Shown here piece after piece: positions 25,899 to 34,536 of a DNA stretch of 63,933 bases. Within the stretch, counting starts at the first letter, position 1, and every line of letters begins with the position of its first letter. The notes under the pieces are model-generated. The model saw only the letters and a program-made list of their open reading frames with translations, was not told the DNA's origin and ran no database searches. Origin of the DNA: Chryseobacterium sp. MYb7 (GTDB taxonomy: Bacteria > Bacteroidota > Bacteroidia > Flavobacteriales > Weeksellaceae); the NCBI RefSeq assembly GCF_002979455.1, contig NZ_PCOU01000031.1, positions 1 through 63,933 on the forward strand, in the 5' to 3' direction. The position numbers were made by a program, and so were the translations under genes.

Positions 25899-28091
25899 AT
25901 GAAAAGACAACTACTTTCTTTAGGTCTGCTATGTATCGCTGTTTCAGTGAGTTCTCAGATGAAAAATGCTGAAGCGGATACGATCAGAACCCAGACTATT
26001 GAAGACATTAATCTTCATAAAACAGGAAACCCAAACCAGGCAAGGCCATTATCGACAAAGTCAAACCTAACGGTAATGGAAAATCCACAGCCTATTGCGA
26101 TTGTTACTCATGAAATTATTGAGCAACAGCAGGCAAAACAGCTGAGTGATGTCATCAAAAATGTAAATGGTATTTACTTAACCTCTGCTAGAGGAGGTTC
26201 TCAGGATAGCTTTGGGGGAAGAGGTTTTATCTTTGGAAATGATAATATCTTTAAAAACGGAGCAAGAGTAAACAGTGGAGTTTTTCCTGAAGTAAGTGGT
26301 CTGGAAAGAGTTGAAGTTTTAAAAGGGGCAAATGCCATGCTATATGGTAACGTAGGTCCTGGTGGAATTGTCAATCTTATTACAAAAAAGCCAAAGTTTG
26401 AATTTGGTGGTTCAGTGGGACTAAGTGCCGGCAGCTGGAATTCTTACAAACCTATGTTTGATATCTATGGACCTTTAAGCAAGAAAGTAGCTTTCAGAGT
26501 GAATGGTACTTATGAATATGCTGAAAGTTTCAGAGATATGGTAGAATCTAAAAAGCACTATTTCAATCCATCTTTTGTTTTTAATTTAAGTGAAAATACA
26601 CAGCTAATTGTAGAAGGAGATTATTTATATCAAAATTTTACTCCTGATTTTGGAATCGGAAGTGTTACTGATAAAACGACCGGAGTATCCAGATTAGCTA
26701 CTGAAGTTGACCGTAGAAGCTTTTTAGGTGCTAACTGGCAATATCAAACCAACCAACAAGCTACTACAGATGTTGTTTTGAATCATCAATTAAATAGCAA
26801 ATGGAGCTTAAATGCAGTTGCTTCCTACCAGAATTATACAAAAGATTATTTTTCAACAGAAAGAATTCAGTGGCAGTATGAATCTGCTAAAGGTAATTTT
26901 AACCCTTCCTGGGCAAGAACTTTAGGTAGAAATTATACTGAACAGAACTATACATCATTACAAGTTAATCTAAACGGTGAATTCAAAACCGGAAATATCA
27001 TTCATAAAGTGCTATTCGGGGCTGATGGAGATTATGGTTTAGCAGATACTTACGCTTATAATTTTACTAATCCTGCTAACGTTAATTATGGTACTTTATA
27101 TTTAAATAATCCTTCTACCTGGTCAACTGATGGTGCTATGCCAGATACATACAGATCATCCAGAAACAGAATCGCTACAAAAAGATTTGGTCTTTATGCA
27201 CAGGATTTAATTAATGTTACCAAAGAGTTCAAAGTATTGGCAGGAGTAAGATGGTCTTATTTAAAAAATGACGATACAGAAGTAAAAGATTTCTTAAAGG
27301 GAACAGAAGCTCCTACAGCAGCAAGTGGTTCACAGGCTCATGCTGTATCTCCAAAGGTAGGACTTATCTACAACCCTAATGATAATCTATCTGTTTTTGC
27401 AACATATACTAATTCATTCTCACCTAATTCAGGATTTGATCAGTACAATCAATCTTTAAAAGCATCTACAATTGATCAGTATGAAATCGGGGTGAAGAAA
27501 AATTTATGGAATAATGCTATCGCTGTTAACTTAACTGCCTATCAGATCAATAACAGAGATGCTTATACATCTCCATATCTTGCAGACAACAAAGTGGCGC
27601 TCTATAAAGTATATGCAGGTAATATAAGAAGTAGAGGTGTTGAATTGGATATCACAGGAAATCCTACAAAATATCTTTCTTTAATTGGAGGTATTTCTTA
27701 TAACAACACAGTATATACAAAAACTCCGGATAACGGATTTGTTGAAGATCAAAAATTGGTAAGAACTCCTGCACTTACAGCAAACGCTTCCGTATTTTAT
27801 ACTTTTACAGATTTTGCAAAAGGTCTGAAAGTAGGAGCTACTGCATTCTATACAGGAAAGAGACAAGCAGGCTGGAATGATGTAAAAGGACAAACCCAAC
27901 AAACAAGAATGATTGATATCAACGGATTCACAACTGTTGATATAAGTGTAGGTTATGGTTGGAACAAATTCTCAATCCAAGGAAGAGTTGGGAACCTGTT
28001 TGATGTCGTAAACTACAATGTTCACGAAAACTATTCAGTGAATCCAATCACTCCTAGAAACTACTATTTCACACTGACATACAGACTGTAA
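25899..28091 (+). CDS. TonB-dependent siderophore receptor
   Basis: A 730-residue outer-membrane receptor of the FhuA-like siderophore class. A Sec signal (MKRQLLSLGLLCIAVSVSSQ) is followed by a short linker and the plug domain (about 58-165), with IVTHEIIEQQQAKQLSDVI, GGRGFIFGNDNIFKNG, LERVEVLKGANAMLYG and GGIVNLITKKP, all typical. The 22-strand barrel follows and ends in an aromatic-rich strand (NYYFTLTYRL). The N-terminal carboxypeptidase-like domain common in Bacteroidota SusC proteins is absent. The PepSY membrane protein downstream supports an iron-siderophore role, as such proteins often accompany these receptors. The ligand is unknown. Confidence 0.92.
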   Translation: MKRQLLSLGLLCIAVSVSSQMKNAEADTIRTQTIEDINLHKTGNPNQARPLSTKSNLTVMENPQPIAIVTHEIIEQQQAKQLSDVIKNVNGIYLTSARGGSQDSFGGRGFIFGNDNIFKNGARVNSGVFPEVSGLERVEVLKGANAMLYGNVGPGGIVNLITKKPKFEFGGSVGLSAGSWNSYKPMFDIYGPLSKKVAFRVNGTYEYAESFRDMVESKKHYFNPSFVFNLSENTQLIVEGDYLYQNFTPDFGIGSVTDKTTGVSRLATEVDRRSFLGANWQYQTNQQATTDVVLNHQLNSKWSLNAVASYQNYTKDYFSTERIQWQYESAKGNFNPSWARTLGRNYTEQNYTSLQVNLNGEFKTGNIIHKVLFGADGDYGLADTYAYNFTNPANVNYGTLYLNNPSTWSTDGAMPDTYRSSRNRIATKRFGLYAQDLINVTKEFKVLAGVRWSYLKNDDTEVKDFLKGTEAPTAASGSQAHAVSPKVGLIYNPNDNLSVFATYTNSFSPNSGFDQYNQSLKASTIDQYEIGVKKNLWNNAIAVNLTAYQINNRDAYTSPYLADNKVALYKVYAGNIRSRGVELDITGNPTKYLSLIGGISYNNTVYTKTPDNGFVEDQKLVRTPALTANASVFYTFTDFAKGLKVGATAFYTGKRQAGWNDVKGQTQQTRMIDINGFTTVDISVGYGWNKFSIQGRVGNLFDVVNYNVHENYSVNPITPRNYYFTLTYRL

Positions 28092-28118
28092 AAGTCTTTA
28101 TATAGTAATTCTTTCATT

Positions 28119-28154
28119 AAAAGTGGAAATTGCATTTTTGCAGTTTCCACTTTT
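28119..28154 (+). terminator. Hairpin between receptor and PepSY genes
   Basis: AAAAGTGGAAA and TTTCCACTTTT form a perfect 11-bp stem around a T-rich loop. With only 32 bases to the next gene it may attenuate, rather than fully stop, read-through. Confidence 0.6.
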
Positions 28155-28186
28155 GAAATTTTAAAACAAAAACAAAACAATAAGAT

Positions 28187-28702
28187 ATGGATAAGATTAA
28201 AGACACAAGAAGTTTCATGAGAATCACACACCGTTATCTGGGATATTTCCTTGCAGGTATTATGGCTGTATATTCTTTAAGTGGAATTCTTCTGGTGTAC
28301 AGAGACACCGATTTTCTAAAGAACGAAAAGAAATACGAAAAAAATATCGCTGCTAATCTTACAGAGAAAGAGCTGAAGAAAGAGCTTAAAATGAAAGGTC
28401 TTGAAGTGGAAAAAACGGAAGGAAGCGTGCTTTACTTTAAACAGGGAACTTATGACAGTGCAACCGGAAAAGCAAAATACACCAAAAAGGAATTGCCTTT
28501 TGTACTGGACAAAATGGTCTCTCTTCACAAATCACAGTCTAAAGATGCCATATCGCCTCTAAGCGTATTCTTTGGAGTTTCTCTTTTCTTTTTTGTAATC
28601 TCCAGTTTCTGGATGTTTAATCCTAAAACAAAAGCCTTCAAACGTGGTATCAAGTTTACCATTGCAGGACTTATTATTTCTTTGATTCTTCTATTTATAT
28701 AA
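28187..28702 (+). CDS. PepSY-associated transmembrane protein
   Basis: A 171-residue inner-membrane protein. An N-terminal helix (YLGYFLAGIMAVYSLSGILL) is followed by a charged extracytoplasmic PepSY-like segment (about 45-115) and two C-terminal helices (VFFGVSLFFFVISSFWM and FTIAGLIISLILLFI). The opening RITHRYLGYF is common in the PepSY_TM family, whose members are frequently iron-regulated and partner with TonB receptors, probably in reduction or handling of siderophore iron at the inner membrane. It is shorter than full PepSY_TM proteins (3 helices rather than 4). It is likely co-transcribed with the receptor. Confidence 0.8.
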   Translation: MDKIKDTRSFMRITHRYLGYFLAGIMAVYSLSGILLVYRDTDFLKNEKKYEKNIAANLTEKELKKELKMKGLEVEKTEGSVLYFKQGTYDSATGKAKYTKKELPFVLDKMVSLHKSQSKDAISPLSVFFGVSLFFFVISSFWMFNPKTKAFKRGIKFTIAGLIISLILLFI

Positions 28703-28725
28703 TTAATCCAAAAGCGGAATAAGAG

Positions 28726-28772
28726 AAAAAAACAGCATTTTGGAGTATTAATGATATAACAGCTGTTTTTAT
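28726..28772 (+). terminator. Terminator of the receptor/PepSY operon
   Basis: AAAACAGC and GCTGTTTT form a stem around a ~25-base loop, followed by more T residues. The loop is long, so the call is moderate. Confidence 0.5.
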
Positions 28773-28971
28773 TATATTCATTTTTAAAATACCCTTTTAT
28801 TTTCTTTATCATTACGAAATCTTCAGTTAATATGTTAAAAAAATAAAATATATCTTCCTGATAATGTTAACGTTTATTTAGAAAAATTACCTAAAATTAA
28901 GAGTCTGGCACATTTATTGTTTTTTCTATAATTCGTGAATAATAAACATTTAATTATTAAAATAATAAATT

Positions 28972-29562
28972 ATGAAAAAACTTATTTTAACAGGGATATT
29001 AGCCGTAGCAGGCTTAACAGCAACTGCAAACGCTCAGATTCAGAAAGGTAATTGGATGGTAGGAAGTAGCATCGTTGCAAGTAACTTTGGCTTAAATACT
29101 GGTGGTGGATATAATATTTCACTACAGCCAAAAGCGGCTTATTTTATTCAAGACAATGTAGCAGTTGGAGGATATGTAGATTTAGGATTTAATAAAGTTA
29201 CAAACGGATCACCTACCAATTTTGTTTATAAAGTTGGAGCTTTAGGAAGATACTATGTTTCTCCGGGAGAAAAAGGAGTAGACAACCTATTACACCACGG
29301 AAGATGGTTCTTCGAAGGTAATGTAGGAGTTGGAGGTACTTCTACTGAAGGATCTAACTCTACTACTGGTTTAGATTTTGGAGCAGGTCCTGGTTACTCA
29401 TACTTCATTACACCAAACATCGGTGTTGAAGGTTTAGTAAAATATAATGGTGTTGCAGGGTTTGGTAGTGAGGGATTAACTTCTAATTTGACTTTCAACG
29501 TAGGATTTAGTATTTATTTGCCGACTTCAAAAGGTAAACAAATCATCAACGACGTTAAGTAA
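28972..29562 (+). CDS. Small outer-membrane beta-barrel protein
   Basis: A 196-residue exported protein. A Sec signal (MKKLILTGILAVAGLTATANAQ) is followed by about eight predicted amphipathic strands (for example NWMVGSSIVASNFGL, VAVGGYVDLGFNKV, YKVGALGRYYV, WFFEGNVGVGGTS, FDVGAGPGYSYF-like and LTFNVGFSIYL). It matches the general pattern of OmpX/OmpA-type porin-like barrels (outer membrane protein beta-barrel domain). Unusually the final strand is followed by a 14-residue basic tail, PTSKGKQIINDVK. Monocistronic, closed by a very strong terminator. Its role is structural or adhesive at best guess. Confidence 0.8.
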   Translation: MKKLILTGILAVAGLTATANAQIQKGNWMVGSSIVASNFGLNTGGGYNISLQPKAAYFIQDNVAVGGYVDLGFNKVTNGSPTNFVYKVGALGRYYVSPGEKGVDNLLHHGRWFFEGNVGVGGTSTEGSNSTTGLDFGAGPGYSYFITPNIGVEGLVKYNGVAGFGSEGLTSNLTFNVGFSIYLPTSKGKQIINDVK

Positions 29563-29587
29563 TCACTGAAATACTTATAAAAAAATG

Positions 29588-29619
29588 AAATCGCCTCGAA
29601 ATATTTTTCGAGGCGATTT
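29588..29619. terminator. Strong bidirectional terminator
   Basis: A perfect 14-bp stem, AAATCGCCTCGAAA / TTTCGAGGCGATTT, with a TATT loop. Convergent genes end on both sides. Confidence 0.9.
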
Positions 29620-29658
29620 TCGTACAAATTAAAACTAAACTATAAAAAATCAAATAAA

Positions 29659-30294
29659 TCATGTATTGGGTTGAGGCGTATACCGTAAATACGGTTTTAT
29701 TTCCGTCACACCTTTCGGGAATATTTTTCGGGCTTCCTCTGTAGAAATGGTAGGAGGAACAATAACCTCTTCTCCATATTCCCAGTTAACAGGAGTTGCC
29801 ACGCGATAGTTATCCACCAGCTGTAAAGAATCCAGCACTCTAAGGATCTCATCAAAATTTCTTCCTGTAGAGGCCGGATAGGTAATAATCAGTCTTACTT
29901 TTTTGGAAGGATCAATAATCAAAAGAGAACGTACAGTTGCCGTTACAGAAGCATTGGGATGAATAAAATCATACAACTCTGAAACTTTTCTGTCTTTATC
30001 CGCAATAATAGGAAACTGAACATTGGTTTTTTGAGTTTCATTAATATCTTTCACCCAGTTTTGGTGATCTTCTACTCCATCTACACTCAAAGCAATTACT
30101 TTGGTTCCTCTCGCATCAAATTCAGACTGCAATTTTGCCGTATAGCCAAGCTCTGTAGTGCATACCGGTGTATAATCTGCAGGATGCGAAAACAGAATAC
30201 CCCAGGAATCTCCCAGATAATTATAAAAATTGATGTCACCTACAGATGACTCTGCCTGAAAGTTGGGTGCTGTATCTCCTAAACTAATTGACAT
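29659..30294 (-). CDS. 1-Cys peroxiredoxin (Prx6 type)
   Basis: A thiol peroxidase reducing hydrogen peroxide and organic hydroperoxides in the cytoplasm. The peroxidatic motif HPADYTPVCTTELG places the catalytic Cys near 45. The Prx6-specific C-terminal half is present (PVNWEYGEEVIVPP near 168 and the end KPYLRYTPQPN). No resolving Cys occurs later in the chain, supporting the 1-Cys class. The 211-residue length is typical. Its promoter carries a large palindrome over the -7 element, so I expect repression released by peroxide or another redox signal. It diverges from mscS. Confidence 0.92.
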   Translation of the reverse strand: MSISLGDTAPNFQAESSVGDINFYNYLGDSWGILFSHPADYTPVCTTELGYTAKLQSEFDARGTKVIALSVDGVEDHQNWVKDINETQKTNVQFPIIADKDRKVSELYDFIHPNASVTATVRSLLIIDPSKKVRLIITYPASTGRNFDEILRVLDSLQLVDNYRVATPVNWEYGEEVIVPPTISTEEARKIFPKGVTEIKPYLRYTPQPNT

Positions 30295-30310
30295 AATGTT
30301 CTCTCTTTAT

Positions 30311-30347
30311 AGTCTACAAATTTAGTAGACTTTTTGGAACTGGCAAA
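30311..30347 (-). promoter_or_regulatory. Peroxiredoxin promoter overlapped by a palindromic operator
   Basis: On the minus strand TTTG (30347-30344), a 19-base spacer and TAAATTTG (30324-30317) match the Bacteroidota consensus exactly. The 7-bp arms AGTCTAC (30311-30317) and GTAGACT (30325-30331) flank AAATTTA and so sit directly over the -7 element, the position of a repressor site. Confidence 0.75.
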
Positions 30348-30389
30348 TTTTTTGATGAAAATTTATATATTTAATTAAAATTTTTATTC

Positions 30390-31277
30390 ATGGAGAAAAC
30401 GGGCCTCAGGTATGTAGATGTGGTTTATAAAGTATTGGAAAGTTGGTATGTAACATTTGCTGCGCTTACACCCAAACTCGTTGTCGGAATTTTAGTCTTT
30501 ACATTTTTCCTGATTACGAGCAAATATTTAAGTAAAGGAGCTGTAAAATTGTTCCACAAATTTTTCCCGAAAAGCCAAAAAGAGAGTTCATTAGTTACTT
30601 TAATCAGTATTTTCAGATTCCTGATTATGCTGATGGGAACCTTTATTGCTCTTGAAATAATGGGTTTCAGTGGTTTTCTCTGGAAGTTTATCGGAAGTTT
30701 AGGAGTTGCCGGGGTTATTGCCGGGGTTGCTTTGAAAGATCTTGTTTCAAGTATTTTCTCGGGAATGCTGATTGGAATTGACAAAGCCTATAAAGTAGGA
30801 GATTATATTACCATTGGAGCACATTCCGGAACAGTACAGGAAATTGGTTTTTTAACGACAAAACTTCTTACTGATGATGGCAAGAAGGCATATATTCCGA
30901 ATCAGGTTGTTTTCAATGCACCGTTCTACAATATTACGGCTTCCCCACAGCGCAGGATTATTTTAAATTTTGAAATTCCGGCTGATGAAGATATCAGTAA
31001 AGCACAAAAAGGAATTCTTGATGTAATTAAAAACCTTGATAATGTGGATAAGTTAGACACTATTGAAGTTATCTTCACAGACCTTAAACAAGGAGCATTT
31101 AACCTTCAGGTAAAGTTCTGGATAAAAGTAGGCGCCAATCTTGCACAGGTAAGAAGTAAAGCTTATTTAGGCATTAAAGAACGCTTTGATGTGGATAAAG
31201 TACAGTTGGTAACGCCTACGAGTATCAGTATTACGAGTGGAGAGAATATTTTACCTGAAAGCCATCAGGATAAGTAA
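30390..31277 (+). CDS. Small-conductance mechanosensitive channel, MscS family
   Basis: A 295-residue inner-membrane channel that opens under membrane tension to release solutes in osmotic downshock. Predicted helices lie near residues 25-46, 70-92 and 97-125. The last is the Gly/Ala-rich pore helix (SLGVAGVIAGVALKDLVSSIFSG). The soluble MscS vestibule follows, with VGDYITIG, GTVQEIGFLTTKL and YIPNQVVFN. The length is near that of E. coli MscS (286). It diverges from the peroxiredoxin gene and is closed by its own terminator. Confidence 0.92.
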   Translation: MEKTGLRYVDVVYKVLESWYVTFAALTPKLVVGILVFTFFLITSKYLSKGAVKLFHKFFPKSQKESSLVTLISIFRFLIMLMGTFIALEIMGFSGFLWKFIGSLGVAGVIAGVALKDLVSSIFSGMLIGIDKAYKVGDYITIGAHSGTVQEIGFLTTKLLTDDGKKAYIPNQVVFNAPFYNITASPQRRIILNFEIPADEDISKAQKGILDVIKNLDNVDKLDTIEVIFTDLKQGAFNLQVKFWIKVGANLAQVRSKAYLGIKERFDVDKVQLVTPTSISITSGENILPESHQDK

Positions 31278-31296
31278 AATTATTTATAAAAAAATG

Positions 31297-31328
31297 AAGA
31301 CCATTTCAATTGTTGAAGTGGTCTTTTT
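31297..31328 (+). terminator. mscS terminator
   Basis: GACCATTTCAA pairs with TTGAAGTGGTC (one T-G pair) around a short loop, then a T-run. The 170 bases after it, up to the sucC terminator, hold no gene; a stretch ATCTTATCTCTGATAAAATT is partly echoed near 55370. Confidence 0.75.
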
Positions 31329-31493
31329 TATGTTATTAAAGATTGGACTTCGAAAAGCGTAATTCTTCCAATCACATTTTAAGACGTCAAGATCTTATCT
31401 CTGATAAAATTGTATACTCTATACCTCACGATGATTTTGCAGATAAAGCAGATATATAAAAAAATTCACGCTTAGATAGATTTAGAAACAAAA

Positions 31494-31524
31494 AAAACCG
31501 TTCCAAAAAATGAAACGGTTTTTC
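31494..31524 (-). terminator. sucC terminator
   Basis: AAAACCGTTTC and GAACGGTTTT pair (minus strand) with one unpaired base, followed by T residues, about 20 bases after the sucC stop. Confidence 0.75.
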
Positions 31525-31546
31525 TTATTTATTTAAAAATTTTAGA

Positions 31547-32737
31547 TTACGCTAAAACTTCTTTTACTTTGTTTGCAGCTTCTTCTAAAGTAATTGCAGA
31601 GTGTACCGGAAGACCAGACTCGTCAATTAATTTTTTAGCTTCTACAGCGTTAGTTCCCTGTAATCTTACGATCAATGGAACCGGAAGGCTACCCATCGCT
31701 TTGTAAGCATCTACAACTCCCTGAGCAACTCTGTCACATCTTACGATACCTCCGAAGATGTTGATCAAAATAGCTTTTACGTTTGGATCTCTTAAGATGA
31801 TTCCGAAAGCAGTTTGTACTCTCTGAGCATCTGCAGTACCTCCTACGTCAAGGAAGTTAGCAGGGTTACCACCTGATAATTTGATGATATCCATAGTTGC
31901 CATTGCAAGACCAGCTCCGTTTACCATACAAGCAACGTTACCATCTAGTTTTACGAAGTTAAGACCAGCTTCACCAGCTTCTACATCCATTGGATCTTCT
32001 TCTCTTGTATCTCTAAGCTCAGCTAAGTCTTTGTGACGGAACAATGAGTTGTCATCTAAAGTTACTTTAGCATCTACAGCGATAATCTTGTTATCAGAAG
32101 TTTTTAATACCGGGTTGATTTCGAAAAGAGAAGCATCAATTCCTGTGTAAGCATTGTAAAGAGAAGAAATAAATTTCACAAATTCTTTGAATGCATTTCC
32201 TTCAAGACCTAGGTTGAAAGCAATTTTTCTAGCCTGGAACCCTTGAAGACCAATAGCAGGATCAATCAATTCATTGTGGATCAAATGAGGAGTTACTTCA
32301 GCAACGTGCTCAATATCCATACCACCTTCAGTAGAATATACGATTGTATTTTTCCCTTCAGCTCTATCTAAAAGAATAGAAACATAAAATTCTTTAGTTT
32401 CAGATTCTCCAGGATAATAAACATCTTCTGCAACCAAAACAGAGTGTACTTTTTTACCTTCAGCAGAAGTTTGTGGAGTTACCAACTGCATTCCGATGAT
32501 ATTCTGAGCGTTTTCTTTAAGTTTATCCATGTTTGGAGAAAACTTAACACCCCCACCTTTACCACGACCACCTGCGTGAATCTGTGCTTTTACAACCCAA
32601 GCCTGTGCTCCGGTTTCAGCAGTCAATTTTTCAGCAGCTGCTACAGCTTCATCTACGTTGTTTGCAACGAAACCACGTTGGATAGCTACTCCATACTTTG
32701 ATAAAATCTCTTTTGATTGATACTCGTGAAGATTCAT
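31547..32737 (-). CDS. sucC: Succinyl-CoA synthetase beta subunit (ADP-forming)
   Basis: A TCA-cycle enzyme subunit; with SucD it interconverts succinyl-CoA and succinate while making ATP or GTP. The 396-residue chain opens MNLHEYQSKEILSKYGV and has the ATP-grasp loop QIHAGGRGKGGGVK near 53. The acidic metal site lies in LFEINPV near 205, with VACMVNGAGLAM near 268 and the C-terminal subunit-contact motif NIFGGIVRCD near 327. sucD is not adjacent, whereas many bacteria have sucCD as an operon. Codon use suggests high expression, and its promoter matches consensus. Confidence 0.96.
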   Translation of the reverse strand: MNLHEYQSKEILSKYGVAIQRGFVANNVDEAVAAAEKLTAETGAQAWVVKAQIHAGGRGKGGGVKFSPNMDKLKENAQNIIGMQLVTPQTSAEGKKVHSVLVAEDVYYPGESETKEFYVSILLDRAEGKNTIVYSTEGGMDIEHVAEVTPHLIHNELIDPAIGLQGFQARKIAFNLGLEGNAFKEFVKFISSLYNAYTGIDASLFEINPVLKTSDNKIIAVDAKVTLDDNSLFRHKDLAELRDTREEDPMDVEAGEAGLNFVKLDGNVACMVNGAGLAMATMDIIKLSGGNPANFLDVGGTADAQRVQTAFGIILRDPNVKAILINIFGGIVRCDRVAQGVVDAYKAMGSLPVPLIVRLQGTNAVEAKKLIDESGLPVHSAITLEEAANKVKEVLA

Positions 32738-32775
32738 ATTATTTTTATTATTTTATTTTAATATTTAAAGGTTGA

Positions 32776-32805
32776 CAAATTTACTAAAAAGACACGGAAG
32801 TTCAA
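32776..32805 (-). promoter_or_regulatory. sucC promoter
   Basis: TTG (32805-32803), a 19-base spacer and TAAATTTG (32783-32776) on the minus strand, 38 bases before the ATG. Confidence 0.7.
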
Positions 32806-32868
32806 GTTTATTGACTTAAAAATTAAAGTCTGATGGACTTGATTTTTAACATATCTTTCTGTTTTCCC

Positions 32869-34146
32869 CTATTCTTCCGCTAATTTCTCAGACTGAGATC
32901 CGATAAACGGAATTTTCGGAGCCAGGAAATATCCGGTAAGGCTGGCAAATAATATCGGAACAAAATAGGTAAATCCGGTAAGTGTTCCTAAAATAATCGT
33001 TGTACTCATCGGGGTTCTTGTCACACATGCATTGATAGCTGCCATACAGCTTACAATGGCTAAAGTGGTATCAACGTTTGGAAACAAATTGTGAATAATC
33101 AGCCCCAACGTTGTTCCTACAAAAAACAGGGGAATAATAAATCCTCCTCTCCACCCGGAAGTCACCGTAATAGCAATGGCCAGTATTTTAAAAACAAGAA
33201 TCAGAATTAAAAAATTCAGTCCGAAATTACCTCCGATCAACTGATTGATCTCGTTGTGCCCGAAGTATCTTGTAATAGGAAAATTATAGGCAATAACACC
33301 TAAAATAATTCCTCCTGCCAATGTTTTAATATAAATCGGGAATTTTCTGTATTCAAAAATCTTTTTGAAAAATTTGACTACAAAAATAAAAATCCACCCG
33401 AATAAAGTTCCCACAATTCCAAAAGCCGTTGCATAAGCAAAATCATAGACTCCTGTATAATGGTAAGCCTTCAAATCCCATGTCGCACCAATTCCTAAAT
33501 GAATAATCAAAGCAAACATCAGATAACTGAAACAACTTGCTACCAATGCAGGAATAATAGCTTTATAATATTCTACCGCATGTTTGTGATGCAGAATTTC
33601 CAGAGAAAAAAGACTTCCTCCAAGCGGAGCACCAAATAATGCCGTAAAACCTGAAGCCATACCTGCAATACTCAAAGACCTCAGCTCTTCCCCTTTCAGC
33701 CTGAAAATTTTCCCCAGCCACGTACCCGTAGATCCTGTGACCTGTACCAATGGTGCTTCTGGTCCTAAACTTCCTCCTGATGCTACACAAAAAAGAGAAG
33801 AAAGGATCATGGAAGGATTATTCTTTGGGTCCAGTTTTCCTTTGTTGAATCTGATATTATTAACAATCAAATGAATTTCTCCCGGATCACCAATAAAATG
33901 GATCACAAGCCCGGCAAGCAAACCACAGATCGCCATGGTTGGAATTACCTGCCACTCTTGGAATTGGGCTAAAAACTCTGTAAAATGTTCCAATACAATC
34001 CAATATCCTCCAGCGATAATTCCGCCCACAAGACCTGTAACCGCCCACATAAAAAAAGTACGGCTGAACACAAACGGGTTGAATCTGATAGGTTGATCTA
34101 AGAGATTGAATGTTCGTATTAACCGTCTTCTTCTGTTAATTTTCAT
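32869..34146 (-). CDS. ClC-type anion channel/antiporter with divergent pore motifs
   Basis: A 425-residue membrane protein with about ten hydrophobic helices. ClC features: the GGSLGPEAPLVQVTG region near 124, AGMASGFTALFGAPLGGSLF near 160 and the WRGGFIIPLFFVG motif near 342 that corresponds to GxFxP. The usual GREGP reads GSLGP, so the gating-glutamate position is Leu with a Glu two residues later, and the Ser of GSGIP is not evident (GDPGEIH instead). Selectivity therefore cannot be assumed to be chloride. No CBS domains are present. It is the last gene of the HMG-CoA reductase operon, 2 bp after the DUF423 gene. Confidence 0.8.
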   Translation of the reverse strand: MKINRRRRLIRTFNLLDQPIRFNPFVFSRTFFMWAVTGLVGGIIAGGYWIVLEHFTEFLAQFQEWQVIPTMAICGLLAGLVIHFIGDPGEIHLIVNNIRFNKGKLDPKNNPSMILSSLFCVASGGSLGPEAPLVQVTGSTGTWLGKIFRLKGEELRSLSIAGMASGFTALFGAPLGGSLFSLEILHHKHAVEYYKAIIPALVASCFSYLMFALIIHLGIGATWDLKAYHYTGVYDFAYATAFGIVGTLFGWIFIFVVKFFKKIFEYRKFPIYIKTLAGGIILGVIAYNFPITRYFGHNEINQLIGGNFGLNFLILILVFKILAIAITVTSGWRGGFIIPLFFVGTTLGLIIHNLFPNVDTTLAIVSCMAAINACVTRTPMSTTIILGTLTGFTYFVPILFASLTGYFLAPKIPFIGSQSEKLAEE

Positions 34147-34148
34147 TC

Positions 34149-34535
34149 TTAAATTCTGTTTTTAGCAAAATAAAAGATAAGCATTCCCCAGCTTAAGATC
34201 ATCATCAAACCTCCAAGCGGCGTGATAGGGCCTAAGAATTTAAGATTCATTCCCAGATAATCCTGCATACTCAGGAAATAGATACTTACTGAGAATAATA
34301 GTGTTCCTGCAATCATTAAAATGGAAGTCCATTTTTCAGCAGAAGTTTCAAATTTTAAGATATATCCTATAATCAGCAGGAAAAAAGCTGCGTACATCTG
34401 GTATCTTACTCCTGTTTCAAAACTCTCCAGTCTTTCCACAGCTAATATTTTCTTTAAAGCGTGCGCTCCGAATGCACCCAGGATTACGGAAACCATTCCG
34501 TAAACCGCTCCAAAAACTAAAGTAATTGTTTTCAT
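34149..34535 (-). CDS. DUF423 family membrane protein
   Basis: A 128-residue protein with four hydrophobic helices (ITLVFGAVYGMVSVILGAFGAH, MYAAFFLLIIGYIL, SILMIAGTLLFSVSIYFLS and LGGLMMILSWGMLIFYF). The motif GAFGAHALKK and the near-terminal TPLGGLMMI are hallmarks of the DUF423 (YgdD-like) family, whose function is unknown. It sits between a secreted protein and the ClC gene with gaps of 1 and 2 bp, so all are translated from one message. There is no sign of export; it is an inner-membrane protein. Confidence 0.88.
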   Translation of the reverse strand: MKTITLVFGAVYGMVSVILGAFGAHALKKILAVERLESFETGVRYQMYAAFFLLIIGYILKFETSAEKWTSILMIAGTLLFSVSIYFLSMQDYLGMNLKFLGPITPLGGLMMILSWGMLIFYFAKNRI

Positions 34536-34536
34536 T

